DNA of 64,000 bases from Collibacillus ludicampi (GTDB taxonomy: Bacteria > Bacillota > Bacilli > Tumebacillales > BOQE01), in contig NZ_BOQE01000001.1 of assembly GCF_023705585.1 (NCBI RefSeq), positions 402,501 through 466,500 of the forward strand. Direction: 5' to 3'. Both the position numbers and the translations under genes were made by a program. Of this stretch, positions 37,315-45,774 are shown in pieces. Position 1 is the stretch's first letter. Each line of letters opens with the position of its first letter. Below the pieces are notes generated by a model that did no database searches, was not told the DNA's origin, and saw only the letters and a list, made by a program, of their open reading frames with translations.

Positions 37315-39213
37315 TTATCGTATCCCCTGATAAGACAACGCCGTGTCTACAACTCCGCTTAACGGATCATAAGATAACAAGTCTTCCCGTCTGTTGCCAT
37401 CCAAATCAGCCGTCGAAATGAACCGGTTTTCTCCGCGCGCCCACGGACCAAACCGCTCCTCCCTGCGCATGAAAGAAGATCCTATGGAACTAGCGACTTC
37501 CCAAATTCCCTCCTTCGGATAGAAGAGGATCAAATCCGCTTTGCCGTCACCGTCCACATCCCCTGTCGTGACCGATGCGTCTGCGATCGCCCGATACCCG
37601 ATGTGCCAAGGAAGAAAAGAGCCTTTGCCCGTTGAGAGCGACACGTAGGCGACATGTTCTTGATGGGACCAAAAAATCAGATCCGCATGACCGTCTCCAT
37701 TGATATCTGCGAGCAGATACTCGCCCCTTCCGGTTTTTAAAGAAGGAATCTGCCAAGTGTCTGTATGCACCTGATCCTCTACGAAACGGAACGATCGGAT
37801 CTTTCCCGTCTGCTGATCCAACGCGATCAATTCCGCTCCTCCGTCTCCTTTCATCGTATCGACAAGGATCGTTTGAGAAGCCACGGGCAACCTGTAGTCA
37901 CGTTTATGAACAAATTGTATTCCTGTGTTTACATACAGCCGGCAAACACCGTTCGCTTGCAGCAACAGTAAGTCAAGACGCCCATCACCATTAAAATCGC
38001 CGATCAGCGGCTTACCGGTCAAAGGTTGATGCGTATCTAACCATGGCTGCCAATCTCCTGAGTCTTGATTTCGCGGCCACGTGAGTGTTTTCGTTTGCAC
38101 ATAGACACGCCCTCTTTTCTGATCGATGGCGACCCGGTCGGCGGCACCGTTTCCTAACAAATCTTCCGCTTTCACGAAAGACGCCCCCTGTGGAAGAGGA
38201 ATCCGATGTGCAGGCGCAAAAGGAACCACATCAAAGATCGACACAAAACGGTACCCTTCTGCACGCATACCAGTGACCAATCGGTGCAAATACGAGTGGG
38301 AACCGGGTTTGTAGCGGTACTCAGGAAGTCCGTCGCGGATGACCGGTTTCCCATTCGCATCGAGTACAGGTTCAAGGAAGGGAAAGTCGAGATAGGGATG
38401 GAAATACATACTCGCTAACACATTGCCTTTTTTCGCTTCGTTGAGTATACGATCCACACTATTTCCGTCTTGAACAAATCGCAAGGGAGCGGGGATGTAT
38501 ACAACTCCCAAACTTGGACTTCCCCAACGATTGATTTCTTCCTGATAAACGACATCTTTCAGAGAACGAATATCTTGAAAATTAGGTTCATACAAGATCC
38601 CCATGTACGAACTGAAAACATCCCGTTGCACGCGAGTATCCGCGTAATGAGGAGATTCCCAATAAAGAGGATGAAGACCTGCCGCCTGGAATGCATGCAG
38701 GCTTTTCGTGATCTTGTCTGCAGCGTATGCAGCCGTTTTTGTTTCCGGAGCATCCGAAACGTCAAACTCCCGTCCGATACTCGTGTTTTCAAACCCGTCC
38801 GGCCGTTTCTTATTTCCATATTGATGAGTATACCCATGCATGCCCAAGATACCGCCTCGTTTTTCCGCATATTTCATGAGGTCAATGAATGGCTTGCTCT
38901 TTTCATCAGGGTGTTCGATCGAAATATCGGTCCACTTATCTGGCGGCATCAGACGACGGTCGCGCGGAATCACGGATACTTGAAAGGGGACACTTTCATC
39001 AGCGAGATAATCGATGACGGTGCGCAATCGACCCAACTGCTCTTTGGTTTCATAAGGCCCTCCCGGACCCACATCTTCCAGCCGGAGCAATGCATATTGA
39101 CGATGAACCGAGGGATAATCGTTATCAGGTTCTGTCGCACCTGCGAACGGTAGAATGCCAAGCAGTGTACTTAACATCAGAAGCAGGCTGATAGTGATTC
39201 TCCGTCTTCTCAT
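37315..39213 (-). CDS. Secreted DUF2334 (deacetylase-like) protein with FG-GAP/VCBS repeats
   Basis: A 632-residue exported protein. The signal peptide is at residues 1-27 (MRRRRITISLLLMLSTLLGI..). Residues about 35-350 form a DUF2334 domain related to polysaccharide deacetylases, with LRLEDVGPG, GMHGYTHQYG and YFHPYLDFP (His/Asp candidates). The rest carries four FG-GAP-like units with calcium-loop motifs DFNGDGRLD, DINGDGHAD, DVDGDGKAD and DLDGNRRED. The ATG at 39213 follows GGAGGAAGG. It stands alone with its own terminator. Substrate is unknown; a cell-surface or exopolysaccharide target is inferred. Confidence 0.85.
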   Translation of the reverse strand: MRRRRITISLLLMLSTLLGILPFAGATEPDNDYPSVHRQYALLRLEDVGPGGPYETKEQLGRLRTVIDYLADESVPFQVSVIPRDRRLMPPDKWTDISIEHPDEKSKPFIDLMKYAEKRGGILGMHGYTHQYGNKKRPDGFENTSIGREFDVSDAPETKTAAYAADKITKSLHAFQAAGLHPLYWESPHYADTRVQRDVFSSYMGILYEPNFQDIRSLKDVVYQEEINRWGSPSLGVVYIPAPLRFVQDGNSVDRILNEAKKGNVLASMYFHPYLDFPFLEPVLDANGKPVIRDGLPEYRYKPGSHSYLHRLVTGMRAEGYRFVSIFDVVPFAPAHRIPLPQGASFVKAEDLLGNGAADRVAIDQKRGRVYVQTKTLTWPRNQDSGDWQPWLDTHQPLTGKPLIGDFNGDGRLDLLLLQANGVCRLYVNTGIQFVHKRDYRLPVASQTILVDTMKGDGGAELIALDQQTGKIRSFRFVEDQVHTDTWQIPSLKTGRGEYLLADINGDGHADLIFWSHQEHVAYVSLSTGKGSFLPWHIGYRAIADASVTTGDVDGDGKADLILFYPKEGIWEVASSIGSSFMRREERFGPWARGENRFISTADLDGNRREDLLSYDPLSGVVDTALSYQGIR

Positions 39214-39322
39214 GCTCCTTCCTCCTGTGTACACCGAAACAAACAGCCATCCTGTTTGTTTACAATATATTCATCACTAAAATAATAAAAAAGCACCCTA
39301 TAAAAAGGCGCATATCAAATAC

Positions 39323-39342
39323 GTATATATATATATATATAT
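39323..39342. repeat. AT dinucleotide microsatellite
   Basis: About ten TA units between the DUF2334 gene and speD, next to a 15-bp stem hairpin. No function visible. Confidence 0.8.
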
Positions 39343-39343
39343 A

Positions 39344-39382
39344 GAAATAGTCTCTTTCTTGATTCGCGAAAGAGACTATTTC
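39344..39382 (-). terminator. Hairpin after speD
   Basis: GAAATAGTCTCTTTC pairs perfectly with GAAAGAGACTATTTC (15 bp). On the minus strand it follows the speD stop by about 12 bases and is followed by an alternating TA run rather than pure T. Confidence 0.65.
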
Positions 39383-39394
39383 ATCATTTGCACC

Positions 39395-39766
39395 CTATTT
39401 AATAACTTCAATCTCTCCAACTCCGCGTTTTAAGACTTTTGGATATGCAGCTTTCGGTTTCAATACGGAGATCATGAAGTCCATCGCGATCTGCGGATCC
39501 ACCGTTTCACCGCACGTATAGCAATCGAGTGCAGCAAATCCCTTCTCAGGGTAGGTGTGAATAGAGATATGGCTCTCCGATAATAAAACGAGTACTGTTG
39601 CCCCTTGAGGCTCAAACTGTTTGGACTGAGTGGAAAGCACAGTAGCACCGCACTTCTCGGCGGCTTGTACCATCATGTCCTCAAGAAATTTTGGGTCGTT
39701 CAGCAAATCGAAGTCGACGCCCCATGCGTCCACTGCTACATGTCTTCCGAAAGTCGAGAATTCCAT
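39395..39766 (-). CDS. speD: S-adenosylmethionine decarboxylase proenzyme (short prokaryotic form)
   Basis: A 123-residue proenzyme that cleaves itself before a Ser to form the pyruvoyl cofactor: SESHISIHTYPE holds the cleavage Ser and the conserved His. ALDCYTCGE supplies the Cys. It makes decarboxylated SAM for spermidine synthesis. The size matches the class 1B enzyme of Bacillus (SpeH). No speE gene follows; the unit ends in a hairpin. An AGGAAGGGGG site (39777-39786) precedes the ATG and lies inside a structured leader (39777-39890). Confidence 0.95.
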   Translation of the reverse strand: MEFSTFGRHVAVDAWGVDFDLLNDPKFLEDMMVQAAEKCGATVLSTQSKQFEPQGATVLVLLSESHISIHTYPEKGFAALDCYTCGETVDPQIAMDFMISVLKPKAAYPKVLKRGVGEIEVIK

Positions 39767-39776
39767 TCTCTTTCGG

Positions 39777-39890
39777 CCCCCTTCCTAGCACGAAAAATTG
39801 ATTTTTACAAGATTTCGCTAGGACCTACGTCATTCACCACGGGGGAAAGTTAGTCCTCAGAGGTCCCAACCCTTTAAGTGAATCCTGGTT
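39777..39890 (-). promoter_or_regulatory. Candidate structured leader RNA of speD
   Basis: On the minus strand ATTCAC (39883-39878) pairs with GTGAAT (39837-39832), enclosing an inner GTTGG/CTAAC hairpin. GGACCT inside that hairpin (39866-39861) can pair with AGGTCC just downstream (39826-39821), forming a pseudoknot or rival stem. The overlapping TCCTAGC (39823-39817) can instead pair with GCTAGGA (39789-39783), which includes part of the Shine-Dalgarno sequence. The pairings exclude each other, like a riboswitch. I know of no named family that fits. Confidence 0.45.
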
Positions 39891-40045
39891 CCTATACATC
39901 ATATTTTCAACGTTTTATAAGGTACCACATATTCACGGGCGTTTCAATATATTTTTTGTCATTTTTTTGCCCTTTTTACTAGAGGCCTGATTATCTATTC
40001 AGGTCAAAGGTTACACTACGCATAAACAGGAAAGGAGCCGTTGCC

Positions 40046-40282
40046 ATGAATATTGAAAAAGCAGTCGACGATTTTTGCCAGTATATTTGGGATGAATACG
40101 AGAAAAATCCTGAGATCCTGCCTGCCGAAGTAACCATCAATCATGTAGGAACCGGAGTCATCGCAAAAATCGATCAAGACGGACTCTATTTCGAAGCGAA
40201 CGGACAAGAATTCGATATGGATGAATGGTTTATGCAAAACAATTTTACGTCTGATACCCTAGGAATAAACCCCTTACATTAA
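40046..40282 (+). CDS. Small acidic protein of unknown function (78 aa)
   Basis: I do not recognise it. GGAAAGGAG precedes the ATG. The product is soluble and acidic, with VDDFCQYIWDEYEKNP at the start and ANGQEFDMDEWFMQNNF near the end. There is no signal peptide or helix bundle typical of spore proteins. It is a lone gene divergent from speD. Confidence 0.7.
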   Translation: MNIEKAVDDFCQYIWDEYEKNPEILPAEVTINHVGTGVIAKIDQDGLYFEANGQEFDMDEWFMQNNFTSDTLGINPLH

Positions 40283-40433
40283 ATGCACGATCTCTTATCA
40301 TATTCATTTAAGAGAAAGGGGATGCGTTTACATTCGCACCCTTAACCGCGTAATTCCTGTACAACCGTTTTCTCTTTTCTGACATTCATCTCTACTTCAT
40401 GTATGATGGAGAGTAAAGGAGAAGGGGTGATGG

Positions 40434-41201
40434 ATGATGTACAGGATTGCTTTTTTTGATGTAGACGGAACGATCTATGACGGAAAAACGGTTTCGCCGA
40501 AAACGAAAGAAGCGATTCAAGCATTGAAAGGTAAAGGGATCATTCCTGTCATCTGTACGGGACGGGCAAAACCGGAAGCTGAATGGTTGCTGAAGATGCT
40601 CGGGATTTCCTATGGAGTGTTTAACAATGGAGCATTAGTTTGCCACGAAAATAAGGTCATTGATAAATCTCCGATCCCTAGGGTTTACGTACAAAAACTT
40701 TTAGACCGAGCAACCCGGTACGACACGACAATGATGGTGTGTAGCATCGACAATTGTTACACCAACCGTCCGAATTGCCCTACGCTCGTCAGAATCAGGA
40801 AAGAGCTCGGCTTATCGGTGCCGCTGCCTTTGACAGAGTCGCTTCCTGAATGTTTCCAAGTGATCATCTTTTGTCAGGAGCACGAAGAATCCCGCTTTCA
40901 ACTTGAAGAGGTTGAATTTTCATATCACCGTTGGAATCCGGATGCATACGACTTAAATCTCAGAGGAATGAACAAAGCAGTCGGTGTGGAAAAATTGCTT
41001 CGTCATTTAGGGATTCCCAAAGAACATGCACTGGCATTCGGAGACGGTTTGAATGATTATGCAATGCTCGAATATGTCGGTTGCGGGGTCAAGATGGGGA
41101 ACGGTCATCCCGATCTAAATCACGTAGCCGACTTGACGACGAAAAACATCGAAGAAGAAGGGGTATATCACGCACTTTCCCATCTGCTCAAAGTCATTTA
41201 A
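40434..41201 (+). CDS. HAD-superfamily phosphatase, Cof type
   Basis: A 255-residue phosphatase. Motif I is FFDVDGTIYDG (nucleophile Asp), motif II ICTGR, and motif IV FGDGLNDYAML. A C2B cap lies between, as in YcsE/Cof proteins that hydrolyse flavin or sugar phosphates. Substrate cannot be assigned. AAAGGAGAAGGGG precedes two adjacent ATG codons (40434 and 40437). Confidence 0.88.
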   Translation: MMYRIAFFDVDGTIYDGKTVSPKTKEAIQALKGKGIIPVICTGRAKPEAEWLLKMLGISYGVFNNGALVCHENKVIDKSPIPRVYVQKLLDRATRYDTTMMVCSIDNCYTNRPNCPTLVRIRKELGLSVPLPLTESLPECFQVIIFCQEHEESRFQLEEVEFSYHRWNPDAYDLNLRGMNKAVGVEKLLRHLGIPKEHALAFGDGLNDYAMLEYVGCGVKMGNGHPDLNHVADLTTKNIEEEGVYHALSHLLKVI

Positions 41202-41249
41202 TATTATTCAAACGGAAGAAATGTGTCAAAATTTCACGAAAAAAATTAT

Positions 41250-41278
41250 TTGCTTTTAGATAGACCTTCTGTTATGCT
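41250..41278 (+). promoter_or_regulatory. Promoter of the cold-shock gene
   Basis: TTGCTT (41250-41255), 17 bases and TATGCT (41273-41278). The short leader then holds a GCCCC/GGGGC hairpin (41288-41307) before TAGGAGGT. Confidence 0.6.
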
Positions 41279-41327
41279 TAACTCATAAGCCCCGCCGGAA
41301 AATGGGGCAATAGGAGGTCTGTAATAC

Positions 41328-41525
41328 ATGCAAGGTATTGTAAAATGGTTTAGCGCAGAAAAAGGTTATGGATTCATTCAGCGTGAAAATGGCGACGATG
41401 TATTCGTTCATTTTTCCGCTATCCAAGCAGAAGGTTTCAAAACCCTCGAAGAAGGTCAAAGAGTGGAATTTGAAATCGTTGAGGGAGCACGTGGACCTCA
41501 AGCTGCTAACGTAGTGAAGCTGTAA
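41328..41525 (+). CDS. cspA: Cold-shock protein (CspA/CspB family)
   Basis: A 65-residue OB-fold nucleic-acid chaperone with RNP1 (KGYGFIQ) and RNP2 (DVFVHFSAI). Length and order are standard. An AGGAGGT site precedes the ATG after a hairpin in a short leader. Followed by a strong terminator. Confidence 0.96.
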   Translation: MQGIVKWFSAEKGYGFIQRENGDDVFVHFSAIQAEGFKTLEEGQRVEFEIVEGARGPQAANVVKL

Positions 41526-41570
41526 TCACGAGAATAAACTAGTTATATTTCACATATAAGTAGTTTGCAA

Positions 41571-41605
41571 AAGTCCTCTAGGCAACACCTAGAGGACCTT
41601 TGTTT
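41571..41605 (+). terminator. Terminator after the cold-shock gene
   Basis: GTCCTCTAGG/CCTAGAGGAC perfect 10-bp stem followed by CTTTGTTTTT. Confidence 0.88.
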
Positions 41606-41668
41606 TTGCCAGGAAACTGACCATTCCTTCGATATTCCAGAGCCGCTTGCTTCTGCTTCATACGAATC

Positions 41669-42604
41669 TTAATGGATCGTTCGATCCGCATGAACGTCCT
41701 TCGATTGAGCCATCCACTCCCCGAAAGGAATCTTGAACGCATCGATAACAGGTACATCTTTACCTTTCTTGTGGTCACCGATCGCAAAAATAAGAAGGTC
41801 TCCTTTGTCTATCATATCGAATTCAAGAAGATTCATATCATAACCTTCCGTTAATTGCAGAGGAAAAACGTAGCTGTCCATTGCGCTCGTGTCTCCACCA
41901 TTCGCTTTATAAAGCGTAACCTTAAGCGATCCGTCCGCTCTCGCTTCGATGGAATAGATAAAAGAGCCGACACCGAAATTCGCATAATCATACAACTTGA
42001 GTTTCTGCCCGTCTTTCATTACATATTCTTGACTCTTCTGGTCAAAAAGAACGCCTTCCTTCGTGTAGATATATCCGTCTTTCATCAGGATGGGCGTCTC
42101 TCCGTCCGGAAGCTTGTCCTTATCGAGTTCCTGACGTGTGCGATCAAGCTCGTCTTTGCTTACTTCAGAATAGTCGAAACTGTCCATGTTATATTTGATC
42201 GCCCGATCGTCATTGTAACCGATATAAAGGATCTTATCCTGGCGTACCGCACGTTTTAATTGATATCCGTCAAAACGGGATCTTTTTAAAACATTCAGGT
42301 TTTCATCAAGTGAAACCACAACGGTATGTTGCGCATCTTCTGCATAGACATATGTGGCTTTGTCATTGTCATCAACGAATGCGTAATGGTATAAATCAGG
42401 CGATGGCGAATAGGTGGAGGGCAGTTCTGCAATCTCTTTCCCTTGAATCGGTTTGCCGGAATTTTCTTTTAATATCTCCGCGAACGTTTGCGCAGGATGT
42501 ACAGTCTCCTGTTTGCTTGTCGTCGCTGTCGTCAACACGGTCGGATTTCCACATCCGCCCAATAGTACTGAAACAACCAAGGTTGCAAATAACTTTTTAC
42601 GCAT
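41669..42604 (-). CDS. Predicted lipoprotein, unknown function
   Basis: A 311-residue protein starting MRKKLFATLVVSVLLGGCGN, a lipoprotein signal with Cys18 as anchor. The mature part is hydrophilic and beta-rich with no domain I know. AKYNMDSFDYSEVSKDE-like stretches and repeated short strands suggest a propeller or beta-sheet fold, but this is a guess. The ATG at 42604 follows AAGGCGGTGA; a longer reading from 42667 lacks a site. Single-gene unit. Confidence 0.8.
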   Translation of the reverse strand: MRKKLFATLVVSVLLGGCGNPTVLTTATTSKQETVHPAQTFAEILKENSGKPIQGKEIAELPSTYSPSPDLYHYAFVDDNDKATYVYAEDAQHTVVVSLDENLNVLKRSRFDGYQLKRAVRQDKILYIGYNDDRAIKYNMDSFDYSEVSKDELDRTRQELDKDKLPDGETPILMKDGYIYTKEGVLFDQKSQEYVMKDGQKLKLYDYANFGVGSFIYSIEARADGSLKVTLYKANGGDTSAMDSYVFPLQLTEGYDMNLLEFDMIDKGDLLIFAIGDHKKGKDVPVIDAFKIPFGEWMAQSKDVHADRTIH

Positions 42605-42691
42605 ATGAATCACCGCCTTCTTTTCCTCTCCCCCGCTAATGGTACCACACGGTGAAAAGACAGGCAAAGATTCTTCTTATGTCATGGCCAG

Positions 42692-42730
42692 AAACGACAA
42701 GTGCCCCCATCCGGGAGGCACTTGTCGTTT
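42692..42730 (-). terminator. Terminator of the fixABCX operon
   Basis: AAACGACAAGTGCC/GGCACTTGTCGTTT stem of 14 bp overlapping the fixX stop codon. The left flank on the minus strand ends in GTTT only, so it may act partly as an mRNA 3' end. Confidence 0.7.
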
Positions 42731-43007
42731 AACCAAATTTATATGTGATGCCATGTCCGCCTTTCGGGTACACCCATTCGATATTATAGGTTGGGCACCC
42801 GATCCGACAAGTTCCGCATTCGATACAATTCTCGAACGCCACCGAAGTGTAGGCCCCTTCCCAGTGGTACACATCTGCCGGGCAGAAGTAATTGCATTCT
42901 TTCGTAGCGCAATTTTTGCACACTTCTTGATCTTTGATAATCAGATGTGAATTTTCATCCACTTTGAAACGGATGGTGAACAGTTTATCTTCAATGCCAC
43001 CGCTCAT
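42729..43007 (-). CDS. fixX: Ferredoxin-like protein FixX
   Basis: A 92-residue iron-sulfur protein with CKNCATKECNYFCPADV and CIECGTCRIGCPTYN, cysteine sets for one or two 4Fe-4S clusters. FixX passes electrons within the FixABCX complex. Its ATG overlaps the fixC stop (ATGA), so the two are translationally coupled. Confidence 0.94.
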   Translation of the reverse strand: MSGGIEDKLFTIRFKVDENSHLIIKDQEVCKNCATKECNYFCPADVYHWEGAYTSVAFENCIECGTCRIGCPTYNIEWVYPKGGHGITYKFG

Positions 43008-44311
43008 CCGTTAATCGCCCTCCATCCTTTATAACCAAATTTAAGCGCAGAGAACGTACCACCCAATGTTTCTTTCATACGTTTGATCGCATTCCGTTGT
43101 TTGTTGGCTTTCGTTTCCCCATCGACGAGGAGCATCTCATAAGCTGCTTCATTCAGAACACGCGGCAAATCGGTAAATGCCAGTTTAGGATCGATTTCTT
43201 TTAAGAACCCATGCAGTCCTCTATATTTCCTCAAATCTTTGTGTACGAATGATTCCTTCACTTTTTGATCATAAAGGGATAACGTTGCTCTCGAAAAATC
43301 TCCTCTATTTTTCGCCTCGATGATCGCTTCTCCCGCAAACTGGCCGGATTTCATCGCAAGATTCGTTCCTTCGCGGTGAACGAAGTTAACAAGTTGTGCA
43401 GCGTCCCCGCAGATCACCCACCCGTTTCCGGAAAGTGGAGGAATGGAATGATAACCCCCTTCCGGAATTAAGTGTCCGGCATACTCTTTCGTTTCCCCGC
43501 CTTGAATCAGTTTGCGGATCACCGGGTGCTGCTTGACACTTTCCAGCAACTCATAAGGCTTGATTCGCGTACGTTTGAGTTCGGAAACCATGACACCGAT
43601 TCCGAGGGAGAGAGATTCTTTGTTCGTATAGAGAAATCCCATACCGATCATGCCCTTTGAGGTTTCTCCGATGAACTCGATGGTAACCCCTTCGTCACCC
43701 TCAAGATTGAACCGATCCATGATTTTTTCTTTCGGCAAAAATATCTGCTCTTTTACAGCGAGTGAGACTTCATCGGGTGACCATTCACGATGAATGCCGA
43801 GCGATTTTCCCAGAAGTGAATTCACTCCGTCAGCGATGACGACCACATCCGCATAGAGATCCCCGTCTTCTCGGTCTGTCCGCACACCGACGACTTTGTC
43901 CCCCTCGCGGATCAGTTCCAAGGCGACTGTCTCGTAAATCGGCAGTGCTCCCGCTTCTTCCGCTTTTCCTGCAAACCATTGGTCAAACTTTACGCGCATG
44001 CCCGTGAAACAATTGTATGGGTGTTTAAACGCTTCGTTTCGATGACCGAACGTGACTGCCGACTGAGAATCCAAAATCCATAATCGCTGTTCCACGATAT
44101 GCCGTTCAAAAGGGGCTTCCTGCCATTTGTCCGGAAGGATATCTTCCAATTGCTTCCGGTACAAAACCCCACCAAAGAGGTTCTTCGCACCGGGAAACTC
44201 CCCACGCTCCAACAGGACGACAGAAAGTCCCGCTTTGGCCATCGTATAGGCGGCCGCTGAACCAGCTGGGCCCGCCCCCACGACGATCGCATCGAATTTT
44301 TCGTTTGCCAT
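43004..44311 (-). CDS. fixC: Flavoprotein-quinone oxidoreductase FixC
   Basis: A 435-residue FAD protein of the ETF:quinone oxidoreductase family. The dinucleotide motif is VVGAGPAGSAAAYTMAKAG, and GDAAQLVNFVHREGTN is the second FAD site. It transfers electrons from FixAB to menaquinone. About 350 bases separate it from fixB, filled by hairpin repeat copy C. A GAAGGGAGGACAGGAT site precedes the ATG. Confidence 0.94.
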   Translation of the reverse strand: MANEKFDAIVVGAGPAGSAAAYTMAKAGLSVVLLERGEFPGAKNLFGGVLYRKQLEDILPDKWQEAPFERHIVEQRLWILDSQSAVTFGHRNEAFKHPYNCFTGMRVKFDQWFAGKAEEAGALPIYETVALELIREGDKVVGVRTDREDGDLYADVVVIADGVNSLLGKSLGIHREWSPDEVSLAVKEQIFLPKEKIMDRFNLEGDEGVTIEFIGETSKGMIGMGFLYTNKESLSLGIGVMVSELKRTRIKPYELLESVKQHPVIRKLIQGGETKEYAGHLIPEGGYHSIPPLSGNGWVICGDAAQLVNFVHREGTNLAMKSGQFAGEAIIEAKNRGDFSRATLSLYDQKVKESFVHKDLRKYRGLHGFLKEIDPKLAFTDLPRVLNEAAYEMLLVDGETKANKQRNAIKRMKETLGGTFSALKFGYKGWRAING

Positions 44312-44349
44312 ATCCTGTCCTCCCTTCTATCTTGAAAAATGTATAGTTT

Positions 44350-44662
44350 GGCGGGCGTATGCTTTGCGTTCGCGCTCCGTGGAGGTCGTCTCAGTGGGTA
44401 TATGCTTTGCGCTCATGCTCCGTGAAGGTCGTCTCGCATGGAATTATAATCAAATGTTGCGAGACGACCTTCAAAGTCGCTATTACGCGCAAAGCATATA
44501 CCCCCATACCGAAAAGGAAGCGAGACGTCCTCCAAAGTCGCTGTCTCACGCAAAGCATTACGCCCACCCAATGTCACTTTTCATCCTCTGATGGCGCCGC
44601 TTGTGGCATGAAGGGCTATCTTGAAAACTAGTACTTGTGTGGGTGTTTGCGCTTGGGTGCAA
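44350..44662 (+). repeat. Nested hairpin repeat, copy C (unit inside a unit)
   Basis: An outer unit has GGAGGTCGTCTC (44382-44393) pairing, with one mismatch, with GAGACGTCCTCC (44522-44533). Its ATGCTTTGCG/CGCAAAGCAT arms lie further out, and its loop contains a complete second unit. In the inner unit GAAGGTCGTCTCGC (44425-44438) pairs with GCGAGACGACCTTC (44459-44472), flanked by TATGCTTTGCGC/GCGCAAAGCATA. The 3' flank TTTTCATCCTCTGATGGCGCC follows, then part of another left arm. It interrupts the fixB-fixC gap. Confidence 0.88.
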
Positions 44663-44666
44663 TGTC

Positions 44667-45758
44667 CTATAATTTGACCTTCGTAGCTGCAGCCTGATCC
44701 GCCTGAAGGGCGAACAACCCGCGTTTGTTTTTGACAGCCTGTGTAATGGCGGGAACAATCTTAAACAAATCACCCACGATTCCGTAATGGGCAAATTTGA
44801 AGATGGGAGCATTCGGGTCGCTGTTGATCGCTACGATCACGTCTGAATTCTGCATGCCTACCGTATGCTGTACCGCCCCCGATATTCCGATGGCAAAATA
44901 AAGTTTTGGCCGTACGGTATGGCCTGTCTGTCCCACCTGATGATCGTGAGAAATCCATCCGGCGTCAACAGCAGCACGAGAGGCCCCTACCATTCCTCCG
45001 AGTGCATCCGCCAACTCTTGCAACGGTTTGAAACCTTCCGGCCCGCCTACTCCCCATCCCCCCTCAACGATGATTTCCGCGTCTTCGATGTTCAATTTGT
45101 TGTTCGCTTCGATAAACTCAAGCACACGGGCGGCGATTTCTTCTTCTTTCAGAACGTTTTCTACTTGTACGATCTCCCCTTTTCGAGAAATATCCCGTGG
45201 TAACGCCTCGAATACTCCGGCTCGGGCAGTCGCCATTTGCGGGCGATATTGTTTGCAAAGAATCGTTGCCATCATCTTCTCGGAGAATGCAGGACGAGAA
45301 GCGAGTAACAGTCGGCTTGGATGCGGTTCTACATCCAGTTGTGTGCAATCAGCCGTCAATCCGGTCGGCAAGTGTGTAGCGATCGCACCTGCGAGATCGC
45401 GCCCTGTTCCCGTCGCTCCGAAGAGGACGATCTCCGGCTTCACTTCTTCGATCACTTTGAGAGCAACACGGGAATAAGGACGTGTGCGGTAATCTTTCAA
45501 TTCTTTGGCATCTGCGAGGATCACCCGGTCGGCTCCGTAATAGATTGCTTCCTCGGCTAGGTGCTCAACACCGTATCCGATCACCAATGCAATCAATTCC
45601 ACTTCCAACTTATCCGCCAACTTTCTCCCCTGCCCTAACAACTGCCACCCGACTTTCTTGGCTTGCCCTCCCCGCTGTTCGATAAATACCATAACCCCGC
45701 GGTAGGCAGACCAATCGGGCATGTCCGCATTGTTGTTTTGATTTTTCGTCTCCGCCAT
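44667..45758 (-). CDS. fixB: Electron transfer flavoprotein alpha subunit FixB
   Basis: A 363-residue ETF alpha subunit. The C-terminal FAD motif is intact (DHQVGQTGHTVRPKLYFAIGISGAVQHTVG, then NSDVIVAINSDPNAPIF). It has the longer N-terminal region typical of FixB. It forms the FAD-carrying heterodimer with FixA. The ATG lies 17 bases after fixA stop with GAAGGGGG. Confidence 0.95.
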   Translation of the reverse strand: MAETKNQNNNADMPDWSAYRGVMVFIEQRGGQAKKVGWQLLGQGRKLADKLEVELIALVIGYGVEHLAEEAIYYGADRVILADAKELKDYRTRPYSRVALKVIEEVKPEIVLFGATGTGRDLAGAIATHLPTGLTADCTQLDVEPHPSRLLLASRPAFSEKMMATILCKQYRPQMATARAGVFEALPRDISRKGEIVQVENVLKEEEIAARVLEFIEANNKLNIEDAEIIVEGGWGVGGPEGFKPLQELADALGGMVGASRAAVDAGWISHDHQVGQTGHTVRPKLYFAIGISGAVQHTVGMQNSDVIVAINSDPNAPIFKFAHYGIVGDLFKIVPAITQAVKNKRGLFALQADQAAATKVKL

Positions 45759-45774
45759 CGGGATCCCCCTTCCT

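Noticed and set aside
39323-39342. Origin or attachment site at the TA run
   Set aside because: A simple dinucleotide repeat with no other signal of an origin or integration.
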